A DNA stretch of 64,000 nucleotides from Microbacterium sp. MYb62 (GTDB taxonomy: Bacteria; Actinomycetota; Actinomycetes; Actinomycetales; Microbacteriaceae). The stretch's first letter is position 1; every line of letters starts with the position of its first letter. The DNA lies in contig NZ_PCOY01000003.1 in assembly GCF_002979475.1 (NCBI RefSeq), positions 62,001-126,000 of the forward strand. Direction: 5' to 3'. The notes beneath the pieces are model-generated. The model did not search any database and was not told the DNA's origin. It saw nothing but the letters and a program-made list of their open reading frames with translations. This document shows positions 43,767 to 52,126 of this stretch, piece by piece. Both the position numbers and the translations under genes were made by a program.

Positions 43767-45158
43767 ATGAGCGAATCCCCCGGAACCGCCGACCGCGACG
43801 CCGAGCGCTCGCCGGACTTCTTCGACCAGCTGATCGAGACCACCCCGCGCGACCAGCAGGGCGCGTTCACGATCGGCTTCCGCGGCTACGACAAGGGCGA
43901 GGTCGACGCGGCACTCACGACCCTCCGCAACCAGCTGAAGCAGGCCGCCGCCGACGTCGCCGAGGCACAGGCCCGCGAAGAGGACGCCGTCGAAGCGGTG
44001 CGGGAAGAGGAGCGCAAGGCCCGCGAGGCCCTGGAGAGCGAGCTCACGGCCGCGAACGCCAAGGCATCCGATGCCGAGCAGCAGGTCGCGACCCTGACCT
44101 CCGAGCTCGTCGACGCTCCGCAGCCGGAGGGCGAAGAGGCCCCGTCCCGCCAGCAGTTCGAGGCGATCCTGCGGGTCGCGGAAGAGCAGGCGAACGTCCT
44201 GATCCAGAACGCGGCCGTGCAGGCCGACCGCCTGATGACCTCCGCCCGCGAGGAGGTGACCGCGCAGCGCGCCGAGGCCGACGCCGACGCCGAGCGGATC
44301 ACCGCCCAGGCGCAGCGCGATGCCGACCAGGTGCGCTTGAAGATGGACACCGAGTACACCGCGCACGAGGCCCGCATCGAGCGCGAAGCCGCACATGCCG
44401 CCGAGAAGGTGAACCAGGCCGCGCAGGAGGCGACGGCGATCCGCACCGAGGCCGAGAAGGGCGCGGCCGCGCTGCGTTCCCTCGTCACCCGCGAGACGAC
44501 CCAGCTGCGTGCCGACGCCGAGCGTGACGTGCGTGACATGAACGCCCGCGTGCTGGAGTTCGAGGAGACCCTCACCCGCCGCCAGGACGATGCGCAGCAG
44601 GAGTTCCTCGTGCTGCACAACCAGGCCGTGGCGCACGCCGAGCGCATCACCAACGACGCCAACGAGCAGGTCACCGCATCCCTCGAGCACGCCCAGCGGA
44701 TCTCGGCGCGCGCCGAGGACTACGAGCGACTGACTCGCTCGCAGGCTCAGGCGATCGAAGCCGAAGCCCAGGTCCGTGCACGCGAGACGCTCGAGCGCGC
44801 TCGCGCGAAGGCGCAGAAGATCGTCGATTCGGTCACCGGCCACACCACTGCGGTGCTGCACGACGCGGAGGACCGCACCCGTCAGCTGCGCTGGCAGCAG
44901 CAGCAGCTGTCGAGCTTCATGGCCGAGGTGCGCGAGCTGATCCGCCCCGACGGCATCTTCTCCGACGACTCGCTGCCGTCGGAGATCACCGCAGCGGATG
45001 CGACCGCCGCCCCGGCCGCTGTCGAGGTCGCCGCGGACGAGACGCCGGAGGAGACCTTCCTCGGCGACGAGGTCCTCGAGGATGAGCTCGACGACGACCG
45101 CCCGCTCGAGAAGATCACGATCGACGTGGTGGAGACCAAGAAGAAGTCCTCCAAGTAG
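43767..45158 (+). CDS. DivIVA-like coiled-coil protein (cell division/polarity family)
   Basis: A 463-residue cytoplasmic protein. After an acidic N-terminus, GAFTIGFRGYDKGEVDAAL (~residues 32-50) matches the DivIVA/Wag31 membrane-binding domain; nearly all of ~residues 50-395 is coiled coil rich in Ala/Glu/Gln/Arg, with an acidic tail and a Lys/Ser end (KKKSSK). DivIVA proteins mark curved membrane at poles and septa and recruit wall-synthesis enzymes. It is much longer than Wag31 (~260), so it is more like the large actinobacterial homologues than the essential Wag31. AGAAAGG precedes the ATG. Confidence 0.82.
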   Translation: MSESPGTADRDAERSPDFFDQLIETTPRDQQGAFTIGFRGYDKGEVDAALTTLRNQLKQAAADVAEAQAREEDAVEAVREEERKAREALESELTAANAKASDAEQQVATLTSELVDAPQPEGEEAPSRQQFEAILRVAEEQANVLIQNAAVQADRLMTSAREEVTAQRAEADADAERITAQAQRDADQVRLKMDTEYTAHEARIEREAAHAAEKVNQAAQEATAIRTEAEKGAAALRSLVTRETTQLRADAERDVRDMNARVLEFEETLTRRQDDAQQEFLVLHNQAVAHAERITNDANEQVTASLEHAQRISARAEDYERLTRSQAQAIEAEAQVRARETLERARAKAQKIVDSVTGHTTAVLHDAEDRTRQLRWQQQQLSSFMAEVRELIRPDGIFSDDSLPSEITAADATAAPAAVEVAADETPEETFLGDEVLEDELDDDRPLEKITIDVVETKKKSSK

Positions 45159-45166
45159 ACACGCCG

Positions 45167-45210
45167 ACGACAGAGGCGCGAGCAGGAATTCCTGCTCGCG
45201 CCTCTGTCGT
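45167..45210. terminator. 44-bp perfect palindrome, bidirectional terminator
   Basis: The two 22-nt halves, from ACGACAGAGGCGCGAGCAGG to its complement, are exact inverted copies with no loop and an EcoRI site at the centre. It lies between the convergent DivIVA-like and desaturase genes. Confidence 0.85.
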
Positions 45211-45246
45211 TCCCGGACTGATCGGGCCCGGTGATGTCTGCGGGGG

Positions 45247-46419
45247 CTAGGCCCGACCGAACTGCGCGACTGCCGGGCAGTCGAAGGGGTCGGCGCCGGC
45301 GGAGAGTCCGACGCGGTTCAGGTACTCGATCACGATCATGTACGAGCGGCCCAGGCTGGTCTCCGTGTACGGCACGTCGTTCGCCGCGCAGTAGTCGCGC
45401 ACGATCTCTCGCGCCTTCGCGAGGTGCGGTCGCGGCATGCTCGGGAAGAGGTGGTGCTCCACCTGGTAGTTGAGTCCGCCCATGAGCCAGGTCGTCCACC
45501 ATCCACCGCTGATGTTGCGGGAGGTGCGGACCTGCTTGGTGAAGAAGTCGAGGCGGGCGCCCGGCTCGATGATCGGCATGCCCTTGTGGTTCGGTGCGAA
45601 CGCGGCCCCCATGTAGACGCCGAACACCGCGAACTGCACGCCCATGAAGGCGAAGGCCATGCCGAGCGGCAGCATCATGAAGACGGGCACGAGGATGAGG
45701 ACGAACCGCAGCGCGATGATGCCGAGCTCGGTCCAGCGTCCCTTGACGTTCTTCGTCGTCATGAGGTACTTCAGGCCGAGGTAGTGGAGGTTCAGCCCCT
45801 CGAGGGTGAGCAGCGGGAAGAAGAGCCAGCCCTGCTTGCGGGTGATCAGCTTGATCAGGCCCTTCGCCTTCGCGGCATCCTCTTCGAGGAACGAGACAGT
45901 GTCGACCTCGATGTCCGGGTCCTTGCCGACCTGGTTCGGGTTCCCGTGGTGCTTGGTGTGCTTCGAATCCCACCAGGAGTAGCTCATGCCGATGCTGGCG
46001 ATCACGATGCGGGCGAGCTTGAAGTTCGCCGGGCCCGTGGTGAGGATCTGACGGTGCGCGGCTTCGTGCCCGAGGAAGGCGATCTGCGTCAGGACGATGC
46101 CGAGGCCCGCGGCGATGAGCAGCTGGAACCAGCTGTCGCCGAGCAGGATGAAGCCGGTGATGAGGCCACCGAGCGCGACCGCGATACCGGCGGTCACGAA
46201 GATGTAGAACCACTGGGTCCTCTGCAGCAGCCCGGTCTCCTTGACCACCTGCGAGACCTGCTTGTACGCCTTGGCCATGGGCGGGAAGTCCGCGTTGCCG
46301 GAATACGTCTGACGAATCGGACCCAGCGTTGCCGCGGTCGGTACGATCTGTGTGCTGGAGATGATCTTCTCCTGACGATCGGAGCCCTTGAGCTGTGAAA
46401 GCCCAAGGCAGCTGCCCAA
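45247..46419 (-). CDS. Membrane acyl-CoA/acyl-lipid fatty acid desaturase
   Basis: A desaturase of up to 390 residues. The three histidine boxes that hold the di-iron centre are GHEAAHRQI, DSKHTKHHGNPN and NYQVEHHLFPSMPRPHL. Four or more membrane helices surround them (e.g. IFVTAGIAVALGGLITGFIL). It introduces a double bond into membrane acyl chains, adjusting fluidity. The start is unclear: the outermost choice is TTG at 46419; ATG 46278 lacks a ribosome site; a GGAGA site lies in front of two ATC codons (46365, 46362), which could be an atypical start. Confidence 0.9.
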   Translation of the reverse strand: MGSCLGLSQLKGSDRQEKIISSTQIVPTAATLGPIRQTYSGNADFPPMAKAYKQVSQVVKETGLLQRTQWFYIFVTAGIAVALGGLITGFILLGDSWFQLLIAAGLGIVLTQIAFLGHEAAHRQILTTGPANFKLARIVIASIGMSYSWWDSKHTKHHGNPNQVGKDPDIEVDTVSFLEEDAAKAKGLIKLITRKQGWLFFPLLTLEGLNLHYLGLKYLMTTKNVKGRWTELGIIALRFVLILVPVFMMLPLGMAFAFMGVQFAVFGVYMGAAFAPNHKGMPIIEPGARLDFFTKQVRTSRNISGGWWTTWLMGGLNYQVEHHLFPSMPRPHLAKAREIVRDYCAANDVPYTETSLGRSYMIVIEYLNRVGLSAGADPFDCPAVAQFGRA

Positions 46420-46576
46420 CGCTTACCTCACAGTAGCCCTAGCTCCATGCGCGTCAGGGAATACATCGGAACCTCTCGACGAGCCCCCAGATCCATGCGC
46501 GGCGGGCACACGCCCGGCAGGCCACGGCCGCCCGTGCTGTGCGACGATCCGTGCAGGAGCCGACGGGCGCCGCGGC

Positions 46577-46894
46577 TCAGGCGCGGGCGCGGCGGGTCCT
46601 GCGGCGCCAGGCGCGCGGAAGCATCGGGGCGAAGACGGACCCGCGCCCGGCCGGCTCGTGCGCGTCCTCGAGCGCGTGGAAGGCGTCGTCGAGGGAGTCG
46701 AACGAGCCGAGCTCGGTGCCGTGGTTGTCGCGCACGAGGTGCGCGGTGCCGTCGAACTCGACGAAGCCGGCGAACTCGCCGGCGCGCGTCGCGACGTGCA
46801 CATCGTCGTCGGCCTGCTTCCAGGTCAACGGATCGGACGGGGGAAAGGTGGTGGTGCTCATGGTGGTGCTCATTGCTGTGTGGCGGACACGCAT
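46577..46894 (-). CDS. Small hypothetical protein
   Basis: A 105-residue protein starting MRVRHTAMSTTMSTTTF, then a compact domain (DDDVHVATRAGEFAGFVEFD, HLVRDNHGTELGSFDSLDDA) and a basic tail of arginines (AWRRRTRRARA). No family recognised. GGAG at 5-nt spacing supports the ATG at 46894; ATGs at 46873 and 46861 are alternatives. It lies in the gap between the desaturase and the dioxygenase gene. Confidence 0.68.
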   Translation of the reverse strand: MRVRHTAMSTTMSTTTFPPSDPLTWKQADDDVHVATRAGEFAGFVEFDGTAHLVRDNHGTELGSFDSLDDAFHALEDAHEPAGRGSVFAPMLPRAWRRRTRRARA

Positions 46895-47064
46895 CGGCGC
46901 TCCGCAAGATGTCAGATCGAGGGCGGATTCCGCACGCATCGATGTGCGCGGTCCGTAATGGCCCTGATCAGTGGCGACGTGGCGGCCGAGAGGGGCGATG
47001 CACACACGTTGCATGATCAGCATAGCAGACGGTCGCGCCGCCCTCGAATCGCGCTGTCTCACCC

Positions 47065-48030
47065 TCAGCTCGAGGGCGGCCGCCCACCACCCTGTCCAGC
47101 CTGCCCACCGCCGGGCGCGGAGCCGGAGGCCGGCGCCGTCGTCGTGTCCACGCCCACGACCAGAGAGGCCGTGTACCCCGCCGCGACGCTTCCGGCGACG
47201 GTCGCGAGCTGCAGAGACCCGGAGTCGTCGCCGAACACGTTGTCGCTCGCGAGTGTGATCCGGGACAGGTTGCTCGCCGAACCGTCATACGCCGACTGGG
47301 CGTAGACGGCCGCACACGCGGTCTCCGGCAGCGCCAACTGCGACGTGGCGATGGCCGCGGTCGAGTCGGTGATCGATTCGACGTCGGGATAGACCTCGAA
47401 GTGGATATGCGGCCAGCGGCCCGAATAGCACCCGGGGAAGATCGAGGTGAACGACACCCTGCCGTCGTCGTCCGCCACCTGCACCCCGCGCAGGTAGGTG
47501 ACGTCTTCCAGGCCCGAGGAGTACATGGAGTACTCGCCCTGCGCCGTGCAATGCCAGGCGTACACCGCGACGCCCGCGAACGGCACTCCCCCGTTCGCGA
47601 GGTCCAGGATCTGCAACTCGAACGTGAGTGGCACCCCTTCGGCGGTCGCCCCGCCGTCGATGGACGAGCGGATGTCCCGGCGCACGATGCCCGAGTCTTC
47701 GAGCACGTCCGGGCCGTTCGAGCCGTCGCCCGGATACGGTCCGGCCGTCTCATCGGGGATCTCCGTCGCATCCGCGGAATCCGTGGAGGCCGCTGACGTC
47801 TCGGCGGGCGTCGGGGAGCTCGACGAGCCGCCCGACGCGGACGGCGCGCAGGCCGCGAGCACCACGGCCCCGAGGCCGACGCCGGCGAGTCCGAGCACAC
47901 CACGCCGACTCATCAGCGTGCGGATGTCGAAGGCGACTCCCTGATCGACGACCTCCTCATCGGCGCGGTCGAGCAACCGCCCCTCGTAGGCGGGGCCGTC
48001 AGGCGTCTGGGTGGGTTCCGGAATGCTCAT
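47065..48030 (-). CDS. Intradiol ring-cleavage dioxygenase-like Tat lipoprotein
   Basis: A 321-residue protein. A ~40-residue lead precedes a twin-arginine lipoprotein signal (MSRRGVLGLAGVGLGAVVLA then AC), so it is exported folded and lipid-anchored. The mature domain matches protocatechuate/catechol 1,2-type intradiol dioxygenases: ETAGPYPG, VAVYAWHCTAQGEYSMYS, IFPGCYSGRWPHIHFEVYP, keeping both Tyr and both His iron ligands. A location outside the membrane is unusual for catabolic dioxygenases; similar exported homologues are known in actinobacteria, but the substrate is unknown. AAGGAG lies 7 nt before the ATG. Confidence 0.88.
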   Translation of the reverse strand: MSIPEPTQTPDGPAYEGRLLDRADEEVVDQGVAFDIRTLMSRRGVLGLAGVGLGAVVLAACAPSASGGSSSSPTPAETSAASTDSADATEIPDETAGPYPGDGSNGPDVLEDSGIVRRDIRSSIDGGATAEGVPLTFELQILDLANGGVPFAGVAVYAWHCTAQGEYSMYSSGLEDVTYLRGVQVADDDGRVSFTSIFPGCYSGRWPHIHFEVYPDVESITDSTAAIATSQLALPETACAAVYAQSAYDGSASNLSRITLASDNVFGDDSGSLQLATVAGSVAAGYTASLVVGVDTTTAPASGSAPGGGQAGQGGGRPPSS

Positions 48031-48105
48031 GGTCTGGCTCCTTCTCGTCGAGCGGGGTGAGGGAACCAGGTTCCCAGAGCATCCGATCAGCAGTCTTTGC
48101 GGGTC

Positions 48106-49290
48106 CTATGCCTTCTCGATGTCTGCGGGTGCCACCGGGGGACGGATCACCAGCACCACGACGATCCCGACGAGGATCAGGGCGGTGAGCGTGACGGGGA
48201 TGGGCAGGATCGGGTCGAGGAGTACGAGCAGCGCTCCGAGCGGCACGACGGTGTTCACGACGCGGTCGGCGCTCTCACGGATCGCGATCCACCAGATGCC
48301 GACCAGGAAGATCGCGATCGGGACGGTCACGGTGAACGATGCCGTGATGTTCGACAGGTGGCTCACGCCGGTCAGCACGTCGAGCTCCACCTCGATACCC
48401 GCCGAGAACGCCGCGGCGGCCGCGAAGACGAAGTAGTGCGTGTACCCGTAGCGCAGCGAGCGGCCGAAGCTCGTGATGGCGCGATGGTGCGGCGGCCAGA
48501 AGTAGATCCACCACAGCGACGCCGTGACCACGAGCGTGAGCAGCGAGATCGCGATCAGCGGCCCCAGGCTCTCCACCTCGTCGAGCGCGTCGATGATGGC
48601 GTTGGCCGACGCCAGGAGGCTCTCGCCGAGCACGATCAGGGTGAACAGCCCGTAGCGCTCCGTGATGTGGTGCGGATGCCACGGTGTCTGCTTGCGGTGT
48701 TCGGCGAACACCGGGATGGCGACCTCGATCAGCGCGAAGATCACGAAGGCGACGAGCTGCATCGGGCCCGTCGGGATCAGCAGGAAGAGGATCCACAGCA
48801 CCTGCACCGCCGCGATGCCGAAGGCATACCGGCGCGTGGCCGAGCGCAGCGGTCCCGCCGACCGGGAGGCCCGCAGCCATTGCGCGACCATCGCCACCCG
48901 CATGACCACGTAGCCGAGGACGGGGATCGTGAAGTCGCCCTCGTTGAACGCCTGGGGGATGCCGGCGGCGAAGACGAGCACGCCGCCCATCTGGACGAAG
49001 GTCGTGACGCGATAGAGCCAGTCGTCGGTGTCGAACGACGTGGCGAACCAGGTGAAGTTCATCCAGGCCCACCAGATCGCGAAGAACAGCATCGCGTAGG
49101 AGGTGATGCCGTGCAGGAACTCCCCCTCCCCGAGGGCATGGTGCAACTGCGCGGAGGCGATACTCACGGCCACGACGAAGACGAGGTCGAAGAACAACTC
49201 GAGCACGCTCGCGGTGCGATGAGGTTGCGACGGATCGCGCGGCAGCATCGTGCGGAGCTGGTAACGGGGTGCGGTGGAGTTCGCTGTCAC
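48106..49290 (-). CDS. Low-temperature-requirement protein A (LtrA) family membrane protein
   Basis: A 394-residue integral membrane protein with about 10 helices. The family opening ELFFDLVFVVAVSIASAQLH and the central ITERYGLFTLIVLGESLLA are both present. LtrA was first tied to growth of Listeria at low temperature; the molecular function is not known. The GTG at 49290 is favoured because TATCCT stands exactly 6 nt upstream; ATG 49338, 16 codons earlier, is an alternative. It is divergent from the exopolysaccharide operon. Confidence 0.88.
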   Translation of the reverse strand: MTANSTAPRYQLRTMLPRDPSQPHRTASVLELFFDLVFVVAVSIASAQLHHALGEGEFLHGITSYAMLFFAIWWAWMNFTWFATSFDTDDWLYRVTTFVQMGGVLVFAAGIPQAFNEGDFTIPVLGYVVMRVAMVAQWLRASRSAGPLRSATRRYAFGIAAVQVLWILFLLIPTGPMQLVAFVIFALIEVAIPVFAEHRKQTPWHPHHITERYGLFTLIVLGESLLASANAIIDALDEVESLGPLIAISLLTLVVTASLWWIYFWPPHHRAITSFGRSLRYGYTHYFVFAAAAAFSAGIEVELDVLTGVSHLSNITASFTVTVPIAIFLVGIWWIAIRESADRVVNTVVPLGALLVLLDPILPIPVTLTALILVGIVVVLVIRPPVAPADIEKA

Positions 49291-49296
49291 CGCGAC

Positions 49297-49302
49297 AGGA
49301 TA
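49297..49302 (-). promoter_or_regulatory. -10 hexamer TATCCT deciding the LtrA start
   Basis: On the minus strand TATCCT-GTCGCG-GTG, 6-nt spacing, supporting GTG 49290. Confidence 0.45.
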
Positions 49303-49356
49303 GCCCCCGGACACGCCCTCCTGACGAGATTGATTCATCCATTCGTCAGAAATACC

Positions 49357-49599
49357 TTCCCGTGGCAGTGATGTTCCGCTACAGTGATGAAGGTCTGCAG
49401 TGCCTGCTGTCAGCGATCGCCGTGTGGGACGGCGAAAACGCACTCCGCGATGTGGGAATCGTGAAGAAGTGTCAGCAGGACCCGAGGGGTCGGGACGCAG
49501 ACGAAGCCGTGAACGTGGGGTTCATGGTCTGGGGAATCTGGGGAATCAAATGACGCACTGGGGATATCTGCGTACATTCATGGCTCAAGGGGCCTCGGC
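49357..49599 (+). promoter_or_regulatory. Promoter and hairpin-rich 5' leader of the exopolysaccharide operon
   Basis: A candidate promoter (TTCCCG at 49357, TACAGT at 49380, 17-bp spacer) stands ~215 nt ahead of the first gene. The leader has three hairpins: TCGCCGT/ACGGCGA (49417-49435), GACCC/GGGTC (49479-49491) and TGAAC/GTTCA (49510-49524), followed by two tandem CTGGGGAAT repeats (49529-49546) and a third partial copy (49558). The region is less GC-rich than its surroundings. It may be a regulatory RNA leader. Confidence 0.45.
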
Positions 49600-51126
49600 A
49601 TGACTTCCGTCGAGGATGCCCTGAGCATCACTCGTACGGCATTCGTGCCGGTGGCGGCTCCGCGAGCCACCAAGTCGGTGACGCGCACGGTTGTCACGCC
49701 GCGCGCATCGGCGACCTTGGAGAGGCGCCGGCAGTGGGAGCGCCGCTATCGGATGCGGCTGCGGATCACGGATGCGGCTGTCATCCTGTTCGCCGTCGGT
49801 CTGACGGCAGCGATCCAGCTGGTCACCGGTGTCTCCGGGCTCGAGGTCCTGCGCGACGGCATCCCCCTCGCCGCGCTCTGGTACCTCATGCTCAGCGCGC
49901 TGCACACGCGGGACGCCGCGTTGTTCCGCGCGAGCGCCACCGAGTACCGCGGCGTGGTCCACGCCAGCGGGCTCGCTTTCGGGGTCATCGCCATCGTGGC
50001 GGTGCTGCTCGCATGGGAGTCGATGCAACTGGTGCTGCTGCTGGGGCTGCCACTCGGTGTGCTGACGCTGCTCGTGACGAGGTGGCTGTGGCGCCATTGG
50101 CTGCAGAAGCAGCGCTCACAAGGGAGGTTCGCCTCCCGCACTCTCGTCGTCGGCAATCGGGACGACGTGGAGTATGTGGTGCGCACGCTGCACCCGATCG
50201 GTGCGTCCGGCTACCAGGTGGTCGGCGCGACGCTGCTCGACGGCAACGCGCGCGACATCGAGATCGGCGACACGAGGTTCCCAGTTCTGGGGAACGTGAA
50301 CTCCGTGTCGTCGATCGCGGCCGAGGTCGGCGCCGACACGATCATCGTGGCGAGCCGTCCCGAGGGAGAGCCGGAGTTCGTGAAGCAGTTGAGCTGGCAG
50401 CTCGAGGGAACCGCTGCCGAGCTCGTGCTCTCCAGCCGTCTCACCGATGTCGCCGGCCCCCGCATCTCCTTCGCCCCCGTCGAGGGCCTGCCGCTCATCC
50501 AGGTGCAGATCCCGACCTATGAAGGCGGACAGCACCTGCTCAAGCGCGCGCTCGATATCGCGGTCGCCACGCTGGCGTTGATCCCGATCGCCTTGCTGGC
50601 ACCGGCGCTGGCGCTGCTCATCAAGCTCGACTCGCGCGGGCCGGTCTTCTTCTTCCAGGAGCGTGTCGGCCGCGACGGCCGACGCTTCAAGATGGTCAAG
50701 TTCCGCTCGATGAAGACGGATGCCGAGCAGCAGCTCGCCGCGCTAAAGGCACAGAACGAGGGCGCCGGCCTCCTCTTCAAGATGAAGGACGACCCGCGGG
50801 TGACCCGCATCGGCCGAGTGCTGCGCAAGCTCTCGCTCGATGAGCTGCCGCAGTTCTGGAACGTCCTGATCGGCGACATGAGCGTCGTCGGCCCGCGCCC
50901 GCCGCTGCCCAGCGAAGTCACCGCATACGACGGCACAGTCTTCCGCCGCCTCTACATCAAGCCCGGTATCACGGGCCTGTGGCAGGTCTCCGGACGCAGT
51001 GATCTCTCCTGGGACGAGAGCGTGCGCCTCGACCTGCGGTACGTCGAGAACTGGTCAGTGATGAACGATCTGCAGATCATGTGGCGCACCGCCAAGGTCA
51101 TGGTGCAGCCCAGCGGGGCATACTGA
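49600..51126 (+). CDS. Exopolysaccharide polyprenyl glycosylphosphotransferase (priming enzyme)
   Basis: A 508-residue membrane enzyme of the WbaP/EpsE type that transfers a sugar phosphate from a nucleotide sugar to undecaprenyl phosphate, starting a repeat unit. Four N-terminal membrane segments and a Rossmann-like domain (VVGNRDDVEYVV) precede a fifth helix (~300-325) and the catalytic domain: FKMVKFRSMKTDAE, LDELPQFWNVLIGDMSVVGP and YIKPGITGLWQVSGRS. It begins the operon with a GT2 transferase 4 bp downstream. The sugar is not predictable. Confidence 0.95.
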   Translation: MTSVEDALSITRTAFVPVAAPRATKSVTRTVVTPRASATLERRRQWERRYRMRLRITDAAVILFAVGLTAAIQLVTGVSGLEVLRDGIPLAALWYLMLSALHTRDAALFRASATEYRGVVHASGLAFGVIAIVAVLLAWESMQLVLLLGLPLGVLTLLVTRWLWRHWLQKQRSQGRFASRTLVVGNRDDVEYVVRTLHPIGASGYQVVGATLLDGNARDIEIGDTRFPVLGNVNSVSSIAAEVGADTIIVASRPEGEPEFVKQLSWQLEGTAAELVLSSRLTDVAGPRISFAPVEGLPLIQVQIPTYEGGQHLLKRALDIAVATLALIPIALLAPALALLIKLDSRGPVFFFQERVGRDGRRFKMVKFRSMKTDAEQQLAALKAQNEGAGLLFKMKDDPRVTRIGRVLRKLSLDELPQFWNVLIGDMSVVGPRPPLPSEVTAYDGTVFRRLYIKPGITGLWQVSGRSDLSWDESVRLDLRYVENWSVMNDLQIMWRTAKVMVQPSGAY

Positions 51127-51130
51127 ATCC

Positions 51131-52066
51131 ATGACCACAGCGTCGCCTCGCGACGAGGACCGATCCGTCCTCGTCGCCGTCACGACCTTCCGCCGCACTG
51201 AGCTCCTCTCTCCGCTCGTCGCAGCCATCCGCGCGCACGCCGGCGACAGCGGCAGAAACATGCGCATCGCGCTGGTCGACAACGACCCGATGCGATCCGC
51301 AGAGCAGACGGCCACCTCGCTGGGCGTCGACTACGTCTCGGAGCCGACCCCGGGGATCGCAGCGGCTCGTCAAGCCGCCCTCGACGCGGCAACACCGGGC
51401 GAGCTCGTGGCGATGGTCGATGACGACGTGCTGCCCCAGGAGGGCTGGCTGGACGCCCTCCTGTCCATCTGGGCTGCGTCGGACCATCCGGCGGTCGTCA
51501 TGGGCTACGTGGAGTATGTCTGGCCTGAAGGCACCGATCCCTGGATCGTCGCCGGCGGGTTCATGCGGCGACGACGCCGACGCACCGGCCAGCAGCTCGA
51601 TGCCCTGGCCACAGGCAACGTCCTCATCGATGCGACTCAGGTCGATGGACTCGGTGTGCGCTTCGACACCCGCCTCGGCCTTGCCGGCGGTGAGGACATG
51701 CTCTTCGGGCGTTCCCTTCTCGCTGCGGGTGCCTCCATCGTGGCTTCCGCAGATTCCGTCGTACGCGATGAGATCCCGGTGGAGCGAACCTCCCGGGAGT
51801 TCGTGCGTCGACGCACCATCTCGCAGGGCCAGATGCGCACACGGCTGCTCACACGCGACGGTTCCCCCGTTCGACGATTCGCTCTCCGCGTCGCGCACCT
51901 CGCAGGCGGTCTGCTCCGCCTCGTCGTCTTCTCTTCACGGGGGCTCCTGGCCCGCTGGCGCGGTGACATGACGGCGGAGGCGGTGCTGCGTCGACGCACC
52001 TGGTTCGCTCAGGGCCGCATCCTGGGAGCCGTCGGTCGTATCACGCCCGAGTACGCGCGGAACTGA
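51131..52066 (+). CDS. Glycosyltransferase family 2 protein
   Basis: A 311-residue GT-A transferase. VLVAVTTFRRTELLSPLV opens the nucleotide-binding fold, EPTPGIAAARQAAL follows, and VAMVDDDVLPQEGWL holds the metal-binding DxD. The C-terminal half is basic with a possible amphipathic or membrane stretch (LAGGLLRLVVFSSRGL), suggesting membrane association. It lies 4 bp after the priming transferase and probably adds the second sugar of the repeat unit. A strong terminator follows. Confidence 0.93.
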   Translation: MTTASPRDEDRSVLVAVTTFRRTELLSPLVAAIRAHAGDSGRNMRIALVDNDPMRSAEQTATSLGVDYVSEPTPGIAAARQAALDAATPGELVAMVDDDVLPQEGWLDALLSIWAASDHPAVVMGYVEYVWPEGTDPWIVAGGFMRRRRRRTGQQLDALATGNVLIDATQVDGLGVRFDTRLGLAGGEDMLFGRSLLAAGASIVASADSVVRDEIPVERTSREFVRRRTISQGQMRTRLLTRDGSPVRRFALRVAHLAGGLLRLVVFSSRGLLARWRGDMTAEAVLRRRTWFAQGRILGAVGRITPEYARN

Positions 52067-52080
52067 CCCACGGCACGAGA

Positions 52081-52112
52081 AAGGGGGCGGGGGCCGTGTG
52101 CCCCCGCCCCTT
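52081..52112. terminator. Terminator between GT2 and the giant secreted protein gene
   Basis: AAGGGGGCGGGGGC and GCCCCCGCCCCTT form a nearly perfect GC-rich hairpin with a 5-nt loop between convergent genes, with T-rich flanks on both strands. Confidence 0.85.
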
Positions 52113-52126
52113 CCTCGGGTACATCT

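Noticed and set aside
49371-49553. A 60-codon plus-strand open frame in the exopolysaccharide leader
   Set aside because: No ribosome site or properly spaced -10, and it overlaps the hairpins and repeats; the region is better explained as an untranslated leader.
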